A stretch of 64,000 bases of DNA from Streptomyces sp. B3I8 (GTDB lineage Bacteria > Actinomycetota > Actinomycetes > Streptomycetales > Streptomycetaceae). The stretch covers positions 1,811,501 to 1,875,500 of the forward strand of contig NZ_JAUSYN010000002.1 in the NCBI RefSeq assembly GCF_030816915.1, written 5' to 3'. Of this stretch, positions 7,801 to 15,259 are shown one piece after another. A program made the translations under genes and the position numbers. The notes beneath the pieces are model-generated. The model was not told the origin of the DNA. It saw only the letters and a list, made by a program, of their open reading frames with translations, and searched no databases. Position 1 is the first letter of the stretch. Every line of letters starts with the position of its first letter.

Positions 7801-8733
7801 ATGGGTGAGACGACCGCGTCCCTGCAGGAAGGCCGCGCGGAGCAGGGCTTTCCGCGCCGGCCGCGGGCTCTCCGTGTGCCGCGGGCACCTCGTGCGCCCC
7901 GTGCGCCCCGTCTGTGGTTCGAGGTGCTGCTGACGGCGGTGAGCTACTGGGTCTACTCCCTGATCCGCAACGCGGTACCGGAGCGCCGTGGGGAGGCGCT
8001 GCGGAACACGGACGGGGTGTGGGGGCTGGAGCGGCATCTGGGGATCGCCGTCGAGGATTCGGTCAACCACGCGGTGAACTCGGTGACGTGGCTGATCGTC
8101 GGCATGAACTACTACTACGCCACCCTGCATTTCGTCGTGACGCTGGGCGTGCTGGCGTGGCTCTACCGCAGCCATCCGGGCCGCTACGGGGCGGCCAGAC
8201 TGGCCCTGTTCGCGACGACGGGGGCGGCGCTGCTCGGCTACTACCTCTTCCCGCTCGCACCGCCGCGGCTGATGCCGGGCGGCGGCTTCGTCGACACGGT
8301 GGTGGTGCACCGGACATGGGGGTCGATGGCGTCGGGGGACCTGAAGGACATGTCCAACCAGTACGCGGCGATGCCGTCGATGCACATCGGCTGGTCGCTG
8401 TGGTGCGGCCTGACGATCTTCGTCCTGGCGAGGCTGCCGTGGGTACGGATACTGGGCCTGCTGTACCCCGCGGCCACCCTGCTCGTCATCGTGTCGACGG
8501 CCAACCACTTCTGGCTGGACGCGGTCGGGGGCGCCCTGTGCCTGGCACTGGGCCTCGGCGTGGCGGCACTCTGGCACGGCACGACCGCGTACGCGCTGCC
8601 GCGCCGGCCGACGGTCCCGTCCGGCACCTCAGGGGCGCGGGGGGCCGCGCGACCAACCACCCGTCCACCCGCACCCGAGGACCCACCCCCGGGGTCCAAG
8701 AGGCGCGGCCCCTTGAAGGGACGGGAAGGGTAA
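7801..8733 (+). CDS. PAP2-superfamily (Aur1/Ipt1-like) integral membrane enzyme
   Basis: About 310 residues with six membrane segments. The PAP2 signatures are present: SMHIGWSLWCGL (motif 2) and STANHFWLDAVGG (motif 3), the latter with the catalytic His/Asp pair. This subgroup resembles phosphatidylinositol-type phosphotransferases and lipid phosphatases; the substrate is unknown. The start is ATG 7801 or GTG 7795; neither has a clear ribosome site. Odd feature: the last 40 or so residues (from about GTSGARGAARPTT) are encoded by a copy of the dispersed intergenic hairpin element, so the native stop has probably been lost and the tail is accidental. Confidence 0.8.
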   Translation: MGETTASLQEGRAEQGFPRRPRALRVPRAPRAPRAPRLWFEVLLTAVSYWVYSLIRNAVPERRGEALRNTDGVWGLERHLGIAVEDSVNHAVNSVTWLIVGMNYYYATLHFVVTLGVLAWLYRSHPGRYGAARLALFATTGAALLGYYLFPLAPPRLMPGGGFVDTVVVHRTWGSMASGDLKDMSNQYAAMPSMHIGWSLWCGLTIFVLARLPWVRILGLLYPAATLLVIVSTANHFWLDAVGGALCLALGLGVAALWHGTTAYALPRRPTVPSGTSGARGAARPTTRPPAPEDPPPGSKRRGPLKGREG

Positions 8734-8745
8734 GGGTGGCGGGGG
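8634..8745 (-). repeat. Dispersed hairpin element, copy A (inverted)
   Basis: This contains CAAGAGGC-GCG-GCCCCTTG (8697-8715), an 8-bp stem with a 3-nt loop and one G-U type change, flanked by GGGGCGCGGGG and by the tract GAAGGGACGGGAAGGG. The same modules appear near 19650, 24300, 47050 and 54110. Here it overlaps the 3' end of the PAP2 gene. Confidence 0.7.
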
Positions 8746-8841
8746 CGGAGAACACGCCGCACCCGACCCACCGCCGAGCCTCCGCACCTCCGCCCGCCGC
8801 GGAGCAACCGCGCCCCCGCCCGCCGCGAGGCAACCGCACCC

Positions 8842-11800
8842 TCACGCGTCGTAGAACAACGCCTCCGCCACCGTCCGCGCCAGCCGCGTCGTACGCCGAT
8901 AGTCGTCCAGCATGTCCCCGACATGCCCCGGCCCGTACCCCAGGTACCGCCCCACCGCCGCCAGCTCCCGCGCGTCGGACGGGAACGTGTCCCCGGCCCG
9001 CCCCCGCACCAGCATCACCGCGTTCCGCACCCGCGTCGCCAGCACCCACGCGTCGTCCAAGGTCGTCGCGTCCTCCGCCGACAGCAGCCCGGCCTCCCGC
9101 GCCGCCACCAGCGCGGCCCGCGTCCGGGTGGTGCGCAGCGCGGTGACCTCGTGGCCGTGCCGCATCTGCATGAGCTGCACCGTCCACTCCACGTCGGACA
9201 GCCCGCCCCGGCCCAGCTTGGTGTGCAGCGTCGGGTCGGCGCCCCGGGGCAGCCGTTCCACCTCCATACGGGCCTTCAGCCGCCGGATCTCCCGTATCGC
9301 GTCCTCCCCCAGCCCGCCCGGGGGGTATCGCAGCGGGGCGATCAGCTCGACGAACCGCTCCCCCAGCTCGGCGTCGCCCGCCACCGGCTCGGCCCGCAGC
9401 AGCGCCTGTGCCTCCCACCCGAGCGACCACCGGCGGTAGTACGCGGCGTACGAGGTCAGCGTGCGCACCAGTGGTCCGGACTTGCCCTCGGGTCGCAGGT
9501 CCGCGTCGATGAGCAGCGGCGGGTCGGTGCTCGGGAACTGCAGCAGCCGCCGCATCTCGGTGACGACGGCGTTGGCGGCCCGCCCCGCCTCCTGTTCGTC
9601 GACGCCCTCGCGCGGTTCGTGCACGAAGAGGACGTCCGCGTCGGAGCCGTAGCCGAGTTCGTGGCCGCCGAAGCGGCCCATGCCGATGACGGCGAACCGG
9701 GTGGGCAGCGTGTCGCCCCACCGCTCGCGCACCACCGCCCGCAGGGTCCCGGCCAGGGTGGCGGCGGTGATGTCGGAGATCGCGCCGCCGACGAGGTCGA
9801 CCAGCGCCCCCTGGTCCGCCTCGACGGGCGTCTCCTCGGTGCCGTAGGAGCCGACGATGTCAGCGGCGGCCGTGCGGAACAGCTCCCTGCGGCGCACCCC
9901 GCGGGCGGTGGTGACCGCCTGCTCGGCGCCGTCCGCGCGCCCGACGGCGGCCATGATCTCCTGTTCGAGATGGGCGCGGGAGCGCGGGGCGAGCCCGCTG
10001 CCGTGGCGCCGCCCGCCCCCGTCGCCGAGCAGCGCGACCGCCTCCGGCGCGCGCATCAGCAGGTCGGGGGCGAGCCGCCCGGCGGACAGGACGCGCGCGA
10101 GGTTCTCCGCGGCGGCGCCCTCGTCGCGCAGCAGCCGCAGGTACCAGGGGGTCTTGCCGAGCGCGTCGGAGACCTTGCGGAAGCCCAGCAGTCCGGCGTC
10201 GGGGTCGGCGGAGTCCGCGAACCAGCCGAGCAGCACCGGCAGCAGGGTGCGCTGGATGGCGGCCTTGCGGCTGACGCCGGAGGCGAGTGCCTCCAGGTGG
10301 CGCAGGGCGGCGCCGGGGTCGGCGTACCCGAGGGCGACGAGGCGTTCGCGGGCGGCGCCGGGGCTGAGCCGGGCCTCGCCGGGGGCGAGCTGGGCGACGG
10401 CGTCGAGCAGCGGCCGGTAGAACAGCTTTTCGTGCAGCCGCCGTACGACACCGGCGTGCCGCTTCCACTCGCGGGTGAGGGTGGCGACGGGGTCGGTGCG
10501 CAGGCCGAGCGAGCGGCCCAGGCGCCGCAGGTCGGCTTCGTCCTCGGGGACGAGGTGGGTGCGGCGCAGCCGGTGGAGCTGGATGCGGTGCTCCATGGTG
10601 CGCAGGAAGCGGTAGGCGGCGTCGAGCTGCTCGGCGTCGGTACGGCCGATGTAGCCGCCCGCGGCGAGGGCCGCCAGCGCGTCGAGGGTGGTGCGGCTGC
10701 GCAGGGTGGTGTCGGTGCGGCCGTGCACGAGCTGGAGGAGCTGGACGGCGAACTCGACGTCCCGCAGTCCGCCGGGGGCGAGCTTGAGTTCGCGCTCGAT
10801 CTCGGCGGCGGGGATGTTCTCGACCACCCGGCGGCGCATCTTCTGCACGTCGGCGACGAAGTTCTCGCGCTCGGCGGCCTCCCAGACCAGCGGCGAGAGG
10901 GTGTCCACGTAGGCGGCGCCGAGTGCGGCGTCCCCGGCCACCGGGCGGGCCTTGAGCAGCGCCTGGAACTCCCAGGTCTTGGCCCACCGCTGGTAGTAGG
11001 CGAGGTGGCTGCTCAGCGTGCGGACGAGGGGTCCGTTGCGGCCCTCGGGGCGCAGGTTGGCGTCGACGGGCCAGATGCTGCCCTCGACGGTGGTCTCGGA
11101 GCAGATCCGCATCAGGTGCGAGGCGAGCCGGGTGGCGGCCTGGAGCGCCTTGGTCTCGTCGGTGCCGGTGCCGACGGCGGGCTCGGCCCGCTCGGCGGGC
11201 TCCGCGACGAAGATGACGTCGACGTCGGAGACGTAGTTCAGCTCGTGACCGCCGCACTTGCCCATCGCGATGACGGCGAGCCGGCACAGCGCGGCGTCCT
11301 CGGGCGCGGCGGCCTCGGCGAGGGCGAGGGCGGCGCGCAGGGTGGCGGTGGCGAGGTCGGCGAGTTCGGCGGCGGTCTGGGCGAGGTCGGTGGTGCCGCA
11401 CACGTCGCGCGCGGCGAGCGACAGCAGGCAGCGGCGGTAGGCGACGCGCAGCGAGACGGGGTCGTCCGCCTCGGCGAGCGCCCGCTCGAACTCGGGGACA
11501 CCGGGGTGCAGGTCCCGCGGTTCGTAGGTGACGAGGGCCCGCCAGTCGCCCGGGTGCCGTGCGAGGTGGTCGGCGAGCGCGGCGGAGGCGCCGAGCACCC
11601 CGAGCAGCCGGTCGCGCAGCGGTTTGGCCGCTATCAGGGTGTCCAGCAGTTCGTGCCGCGCCGTGTCGCCGGGCTGGGCCTCCAGCAGTCGGACGAGTCC
11701 GAGCAGCGCGAGGTCGGGGTCGGCGGTGGCGCCGAGGGCCTCCAGGAGGACGGGGTCGGCGCGTACGGCGGCGAGCTCCGGTACGTCGAGCAGCCGCTCG

Positions 11801-11874
11801 GAGGCGGACGGATCGGTGAACCCGTGCCGCAGCAGTCGCGTGAAGGTACTGCTCCTGCGCCCCGGCACCGTCAT
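8842..11874 (-). CDS. glnE: Bifunctional glutamine synthetase adenylyltransferase/deadenylyltransferase
   Basis: A 1010-residue cytoplasmic enzyme that adds AMP to, and removes it from, the regulatory Tyr of GlnA-type glutamine synthetase in response to nitrogen status. It contains two nucleotidyltransferase modules: the N-terminal one with GKCGGHELNYVSDVDVIF, the C-terminal one with GRFGGHELGYGSDADVLF, each carrying the metal-binding DxD. DLRPEGRNGPLV and DLRPEGKSGPLV repeat the duplication. Length is normal for GlnE. GGGAGG precedes the ATG. glnA2, 4.7 kb away on the same strand, lacks the target Tyr. Confidence 0.96.
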   Translation of the reverse strand: MTVPGRRSSTFTRLLRHGFTDPSASERLLDVPELAAVRADPVLLEALGATADPDLALLGLVRLLEAQPGDTARHELLDTLIAAKPLRDRLLGVLGASAALADHLARHPGDWRALVTYEPRDLHPGVPEFERALAEADDPVSLRVAYRRCLLSLAARDVCGTTDLAQTAAELADLATATLRAALALAEAAAPEDAALCRLAVIAMGKCGGHELNYVSDVDVIFVAEPAERAEPAVGTGTDETKALQAATRLASHLMRICSETTVEGSIWPVDANLRPEGRNGPLVRTLSSHLAYYQRWAKTWEFQALLKARPVAGDAALGAAYVDTLSPLVWEAAERENFVADVQKMRRRVVENIPAAEIERELKLAPGGLRDVEFAVQLLQLVHGRTDTTLRSRTTLDALAALAAGGYIGRTDAEQLDAAYRFLRTMEHRIQLHRLRRTHLVPEDEADLRRLGRSLGLRTDPVATLTREWKRHAGVVRRLHEKLFYRPLLDAVAQLAPGEARLSPGAARERLVALGYADPGAALRHLEALASGVSRKAAIQRTLLPVLLGWFADSADPDAGLLGFRKVSDALGKTPWYLRLLRDEGAAAENLARVLSAGRLAPDLLMRAPEAVALLGDGGGRRHGSGLAPRSRAHLEQEIMAAVGRADGAEQAVTTARGVRRRELFRTAAADIVGSYGTEETPVEADQGALVDLVGGAISDITAATLAGTLRAVVRERWGDTLPTRFAVIGMGRFGGHELGYGSDADVLFVHEPREGVDEQEAGRAANAVVTEMRRLLQFPSTDPPLLIDADLRPEGKSGPLVRTLTSYAAYYRRWSLGWEAQALLRAEPVAGDAELGERFVELIAPLRYPPGGLGEDAIREIRRLKARMEVERLPRGADPTLHTKLGRGGLSDVEWTVQLMQMRHGHEVTALRTTRTRAALVAAREAGLLSAEDATTLDDAWVLATRVRNAVMLVRGRAGDTFPSDARELAAVGRYLGYGPGHVGDMLDDYRRTTRLARTVAEALFYDA

Positions 11875-11992
11875 CCCGGCCTCCCGTCGCTCATACGGCC
11901 ACTTCGCGTGCCGTACCGCACCGCAAAGGCCGTACGGCGCCCTGATCAGGCTCGTCCGGAGGCGAGCCTATCGGCACTCTCCCCGGGCGGCC

Positions 11993-12040
11993 CCGCGTGA
12001 TCCCCCGCGGCGGCCGCGCGTGATCCCCCGCGGCCGTCGG
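11993..12040. repeat. Short tandem repeat upstream of glnE
   Basis: CGTGATCCCCCGCGGC occurs twice within 48 bp in the 188-bp glnE-monooxygenase gap (near 11996 and 12018). No function can be read from it. Confidence 0.5.
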
Positions 12041-12062
12041 CAAGGCGTCGGACCGGCGGGGG

Positions 12063-13340
12063 TCATCCCGCCGCCGCGACCGGACTCTCCGGGAGCTGCC
12101 ACGCCCCGCCCCGGTCCTCCTTCGCGTACCGGGCGACGAGGTCGGGGATGTGCAGGAAGCAGGCCAGCGCCGTGACGGAGTGGAAGGCGCCGATGGCCGG
12201 CCGGCTCTCGGGCATGCCGAGGCGCAGGAGGCGCGGCTTGACGGCGGCCTGGATCTCGTCGACGAAGGGCCTCAGCGTGGTGTCGTAGCCGGCCAGGGCC
12301 CTGGTCAGGTCGTCGGGGTGCCGGTTGATCTCACCGGCCAGGACGTACGCGCCGACGAGACCGCCGGAGACGCCCATGCCGCTGTACGGGGAGGCGCAGT
12401 GGGCGGCGTCCCCGACCAGGGCGACGCGCCCCCGGGACCAGGTGTCGGTCCGCACCTGCAGCACCTCCTGGGAGTAGAAGCTCCCGGTCGTCGCCATGCC
12501 GTCGAGGAAGCGCGGCGTCTGCCATCCCGCGTCGCGGAACCTGTCGGTCCAGAACCGCTTCTGCCGTTCGACGGGCTCCCGGTGCACGGCCGAGGCCTCC
12601 TCGGACTCCTCCCGCAGCACGAAGTAGACCTGGGTCTCGGCCGGGTTGTGGCTCCTGCGCATGATCATGCGTCCGCCAGGGGCGAGGTAGGTGTCCCGGA
12701 CGTCACTGTCCGACGCGATGCGCGGCACGAACCAGTAGGCCATGTGGATCCCCACCCGCCGGTACGGGTCGGGGGCACCGGGCGGCAGCAGGGCGCGGCG
12801 GACGCGGGAGCCCTGGCCGTCGGCGCCGACGAGGAGGTCGACGGTGCGGGAGGTCCCGTCGGAGAGGTGGGCGACGACGACGTCCGCATCCTGCTCGAAG
12901 CGCTCCACGCTCACGCCGAAGACGTACTCCGCATCGTCCTTCGTCGCCTCGTGGAGGACGCGCACCAGGTCGCCGCGCATGATCTCGTACTCGGAGGTCA
13001 GGCTCTGCCTGCCCTTGCCCGAGGTGTTGGCCATGATCGTGGCCCGCCTCCTGCCGTGCGCGTCCACGAAGGCGACGCCGGGCTCGTCGACGAGGCGGCC
13101 GCGGACGGCGTCGAGAAGCCCCATGCGCGCGACGGCCTCGATGCCCTGCCCCCGCAGGTCGACCTGGGCGCCGGTGGCGCGCAGCGCCGGGAACCGCTCG
13201 ACGACGGTCACCCGGTGTCCACCCCTGGCGAGCCAGTACGCGAGCGCCTGCCCGGCGATGCCACCGCCGCAGACGAGGACACGCAGGGAGCTCCCCGTCG
13301 CCCCCGCCCCCTGTGCCGTGGTCGTTCGCTCCGCTGTCAT
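12063..13340 (-). CDS. FAD-dependent aromatic-hydroxylase-type monooxygenase (TetR-controlled)
   Basis: A 425-residue group A flavin monooxygenase. The start at 13340 has GGAG 6 nt upstream; a longer frame to 13385 would cross the operators. Visible motifs are the Rossmann GxGxxG (VLVCGGGIAGQALAYWLARGG), LLVGADGQGSRVRR (the DG motif), and LVGDAAHCASPYSGMGV (the GD motif for the FAD ribityl chain). The family hydroxylates small aromatic or polyketide-like molecules with NADPH and O2, and includes antibiotic-inactivating members. It is divergent from a TetR-class repressor across two tet-operator-like sites, so it is probably induced by a small molecule, possibly its substrate. The substrate is not identifiable. 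Confidence 0.88.
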   Translation of the reverse strand: MTAERTTTAQGAGATGSSLRVLVCGGGIAGQALAYWLARGGHRVTVVERFPALRATGAQVDLRGQGIEAVARMGLLDAVRGRLVDEPGVAFVDAHGRRRATIMANTSGKGRQSLTSEYEIMRGDLVRVLHEATKDDAEYVFGVSVERFEQDADVVVAHLSDGTSRTVDLLVGADGQGSRVRRALLPPGAPDPYRRVGIHMAYWFVPRIASDSDVRDTYLAPGGRMIMRRSHNPAETQVYFVLREESEEASAVHREPVERQKRFWTDRFRDAGWQTPRFLDGMATTGSFYSQEVLQVRTDTWSRGRVALVGDAAHCASPYSGMGVSGGLVGAYVLAGEINRHPDDLTRALAGYDTTLRPFVDEIQAAVKPRLLRLGMPESRPAIGAFHSVTALACFLHIPDLVARYAKEDRGGAWQLPESPVAAAG

Positions 13341-13353
13341 GCCACGCTCCGAA

Positions 13354-13368
13354 TCTATCGGTGATAGG
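13354..13368. promoter_or_regulatory. tetO-like operator 1
   Basis: TCTATCGGTGATAGG differs from the textbook tet operator TCTATCATTGATAGG only in two central bases. Its centre is 20 bp upstream of the monooxygenase start codon, where a bound repressor would block transcription. Confidence 0.85.
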
Positions 13369-13391
13369 TAGCTTGCGCTCCCCAAGGTCCC

Positions 13392-13406
13392 CCTATCGGC
13401 GATAGA
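13392..13406. promoter_or_regulatory. tetO-like operator 2
   Basis: CCTATCGGCGATAGA, with the same half-sites as operator 1 and a centre 38 bp away. It overlaps the likely -10 hexamer TAGATT (13403-13408) of the tetR-like gene, so the repressor should also control itself. Confidence 0.85.
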
Positions 13407-13414
13407 TTGTCAAG

Positions 13415-13990
13415 GTGGCAAAGATGAACCGGGAGACCGTGATCGCGGAGGCGCTCGACCTGCTCGACGAGGTCGGTCTGGACGCCGTCAGCACGCGTCG
13501 GCTGGCGCAGCGGCTGGGCGTCGAACAGCCGTCGCTCTACTGGCACTTCAAGAACAAGAAGGAGTTGCTCGGCGCGATGGCCGAGGCCGCCATGGCCCCG
13601 CACGCGACGGCTCCGCTGCCGGCGCCGGAGGAGGACTGGCGCGCGTGGTTCCGCGAGAACACGCGGAGCTTCCGGCGCACGCTGCTGCTGCGCCGCGACG
13701 GCGCGCGGCTCCACGCGGGGAGCCGCCCCGGCGGCGGGGACCTGGACCGGATCGCGCACAAGATGGCGTTCCTGGTCGCCTCCGGCCTGCCCGAACGGCA
13801 GGCCGCCATGGCGATGCTGGCCGCCGGCCGCTTCACCGTGGGCAGCGTTCTGGAGGAACAGGCGGAGGACGGTGCCGCGGGGTCGCCCGGCATCCCGCCG
13901 ATCGACCACGACTCGGCGTTCGAGGCGGGCCTGACCCTCATCGTGGAAGGCCTGGCGTGCGGGGCGGGGCGTGGCGAGGAGCCTCGTTGA
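13415..13990 (+). CDS. Tetracycline-repressor-class regulator
   Basis: A 191-residue TetR homologue that aligns without gaps to TetR(D) over the first 105 residues, which supports the GTG start (an ATG at 13424 also has AAGG upstream). The recognition helix EQPSLYWH keeps Gln38, Pro39, Tyr42, Trp43 and His44, and Arg28 is kept. Of the residues that bind tetracycline in TetR(D), Asn82, Phe86, His100, Arg104 and Pro105 are kept, Thr103 is Ser, and His64 is Ala with a His at 63. The C-terminal dimer/ligand domain is present. TAGATT ends 6 nt before the GTG, so the mRNA may be leaderless. It should repress the divergent monooxygenase. Confidence 0.92.
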   Translation: MAKMNRETVIAEALDLLDEVGLDAVSTRRLAQRLGVEQPSLYWHFKNKKELLGAMAEAAMAPHATAPLPAPEEDWRAWFRENTRSFRRTLLLRRDGARLHAGSRPGGGDLDRIAHKMAFLVASGLPERQAAMAMLAAGRFTVGSVLEEQAEDGAAGSPGIPPIDHDSAFEAGLTLIVEGLACGAGRGEEPR

Positions 13991-13999
13991 GTCGCACGG

Positions 14000-14042
14000 C
14001 GAAGGGCGTCACGACCCGCGTGGCGGACTGTGACGCCCTTCG
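14000..14042. terminator. Bidirectional terminator-like hairpin
   Basis: A perfect 13-bp inverted repeat (14000-14012 and 14030-14042) with a 17-nt loop, between the convergent ends of the tetR-like gene and the small minus-strand gene. Confidence 0.75.
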
Positions 14043-14057
14043 TTCCCGCCGGTCGGG

Positions 14058-14384
14058 TCAGATGCCGGCGATGTCCTCGGCCCTGCGGCCCACGGACTTG
14101 ATCGCCTTCAGCAGACCGCTCTGCCGCCGGTCCCGCTCCGCGCGCTCCGGCGACACGAGCCGCGCGGCGGTCTTCACGGCGTACTCGTCGGGGTCACCGA
14201 AGGCGGTCCGGGGGTCCTCCCCCGTCTCGTCGCAGTGGAACGTGACCTCCTTGACAGCCTGGAGTACGACGGCCCGGTCCACCCCCGGCTGCGTCACCAG
14301 CCGCACCTGAAACCGCGCCAGCCACCTCTCGCGGTCCTTGTCCTTGTCCTTCGCCGCGTCCGTCGATCGGCCCTTCTTCGCCAC
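14058..14384 (-). CDS. Small hypothetical protein, HAAS-like helical domain
   Basis: A 108-residue basic protein. The GTG start at 14384 has GGGAG 5 nt upstream; the longer frame to 14705 is read-through of the neighbouring gene. The N-terminus is Lys/Asp-rich (KDKDKDRERW). Residues around LARFQVRLVTQPGVDR to GDPDEYAVKTAARLV resemble the short helical HAAS-type domain with its GDPxEYA signature. No membrane segment or catalytic motif is seen. It lies between the two monooxygenase/regulator pairs; a link to them is not shown. Confidence 0.7.
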   Translation of the reverse strand: MAKKGRSTDAAKDKDKDRERWLARFQVRLVTQPGVDRAVVLQAVKEVTFHCDETGEDPRTAFGDPDEYAVKTAARLVSPERAERDRRQSGLLKAIKSVGRRAEDIAGI

Positions 14385-14506
14385 GTGCTCTCCCGGGTAC
14401 TCGGCAGCCGTCCGCCGTGTAGGACGCCGAGGCGCCCGGGCGGGTTGCGGAAACGGCGGTCCGGGCCGCCGCCTGCCCGCGAGTGCGCCACGGACGCCGT
14501 CCTCAC

Positions 14507-15121
14507 TCAAACCGCCTCTGACCGCCAGCCGTCGAGCAGCAGGTCGAAGATCTTCTCCACGCTGGTCTCCGGGTCCTCGCGGTCCCTCGTCAGGGTCGGG
14601 ATCTCCAGGACGAACCTCGCCAGGGCCGCGCACGCGAGGTCGTCGGGCTCGCGGCCCAGTTCCTCGGCGATCGCCGTGCCGAGGGTGTCCGCATGGCGCA
14701 TCCACATGCGCTCGCTGTATTCGCGGAGCGCCGGCGTGCCGTCGACCAGGGCGGCGAACTCCTCGCGGCGCGGGTCCGTCGCGATCGGGATCCAGGCGCT
14801 CAGCGCGTGCGCGCGCAGTGCCTCCAGCACGCTCTGACCCTCGGGCCGTCGCCGCACGCAGTCGCGCAACCGCGCGTCCACGTCCGCCTCGCGGTCGAAG
14901 ACCAGTGACTCCTTGCTCGGGAAGTGCGCGAAGAGGGTCGTCGTCGATACGTCGGCCTTCTCGGCGACGTCGCGGACGCTGACACGGTCGAAGCCGTGCT
15001 CCAGGAAGAGCGCGAGGGCCGCGTCCGCGACGGCCTGCCTCGTCGCGGCCTTCTTGCGTTCGCGGCGGCCGAGGGCGGGCCGCGCGTCGGCGTGTTCCGG
15101 GGGTACGGAGGTGTCCGGCAT
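14507..15121 (-). CDS. TetR/AcrR-family regulator paired with a TetX-like monooxygenase
   Basis: A 204-residue regulator. The ATG at 15121 has a GTGAGGG ribosome site; the upstream continuation to 15562 is antisense to the monooxygenase. The helix-turn-helix spans about residues 20-65 (RQAVADAALALFLEHGFDRVS, then DVSTTTLFAHFPSKESLVF). The C-terminal ligand domain is unlike TetR class repressors. It is divergent from the flavoprotein at 15260, with 138 bp between the starts, and probably controls it. A direct repeat ACTGGAC at 15141 and 15158 is a candidate operator. Confidence 0.88.
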   Translation of the reverse strand: MPDTSVPPEHADARPALGRRERKKAATRQAVADAALALFLEHGFDRVSVRDVAEKADVSTTTLFAHFPSKESLVFDREADVDARLRDCVRRRPEGQSVLEALRAHALSAWIPIATDPRREEFAALVDGTPALREYSERMWMRHADTLGTAIAEELGREPDDLACAALARFVLEIPTLTRDREDPETSVEKIFDLLLDGWRSEAV

Positions 15122-15140
15122 GCCCTCACCGTACCTCAAT

Positions 15141-15164
15141 ACTGGACCGATACAGAAACTGGAC
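15141..15164. promoter_or_regulatory. Direct repeat in the divergent TetR/TetX-like promoter region
   Basis: ACTGGAC occurs at 15141-15147 and 15158-15164, 17 bp apart, inside an AT-richer patch that should contain the divergent promoters. It may be an operator of the adjacent regulator or simply promoter sequence. Confidence 0.4.
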
Positions 15165-15195
15165 TGGTTGCACTTTCGCACTGAGTTCTGCTTTG

Positions 15196-15241
15196 GTGGT
15201 GGCACCGGCCGGCGTCGCACGCCGCCGGCCGGTGCCACCAC
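15196..15241. other. Perfect 19-bp stem-loop in the 5' leader of the TetX-like gene
   Basis: Arms 15196-15214 and 15223-15241 are exact reverse complements with an 8-nt loop. The element ends 18 bp before the ATG, just ahead of the AGGAG ribosome site. It could act as an attenuator or leader structure of the plus-strand gene, or as a protein-binding dyad. Confidence 0.75.
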
Positions 15242-15259
15242 GACCTCAGGAGCCCCGCC

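Noticed and set aside
8923..12000. Long plus-strand open frames over glnE (up to 1025 codons) and similar antisense frames over malEFG, the SARP gene and phoD
   Set aside because: High-GC antisense shadows: Gly/Arg/Val/Pro-rich translations without family motifs or ribosome sites, opposite genes with intact catalytic residues.
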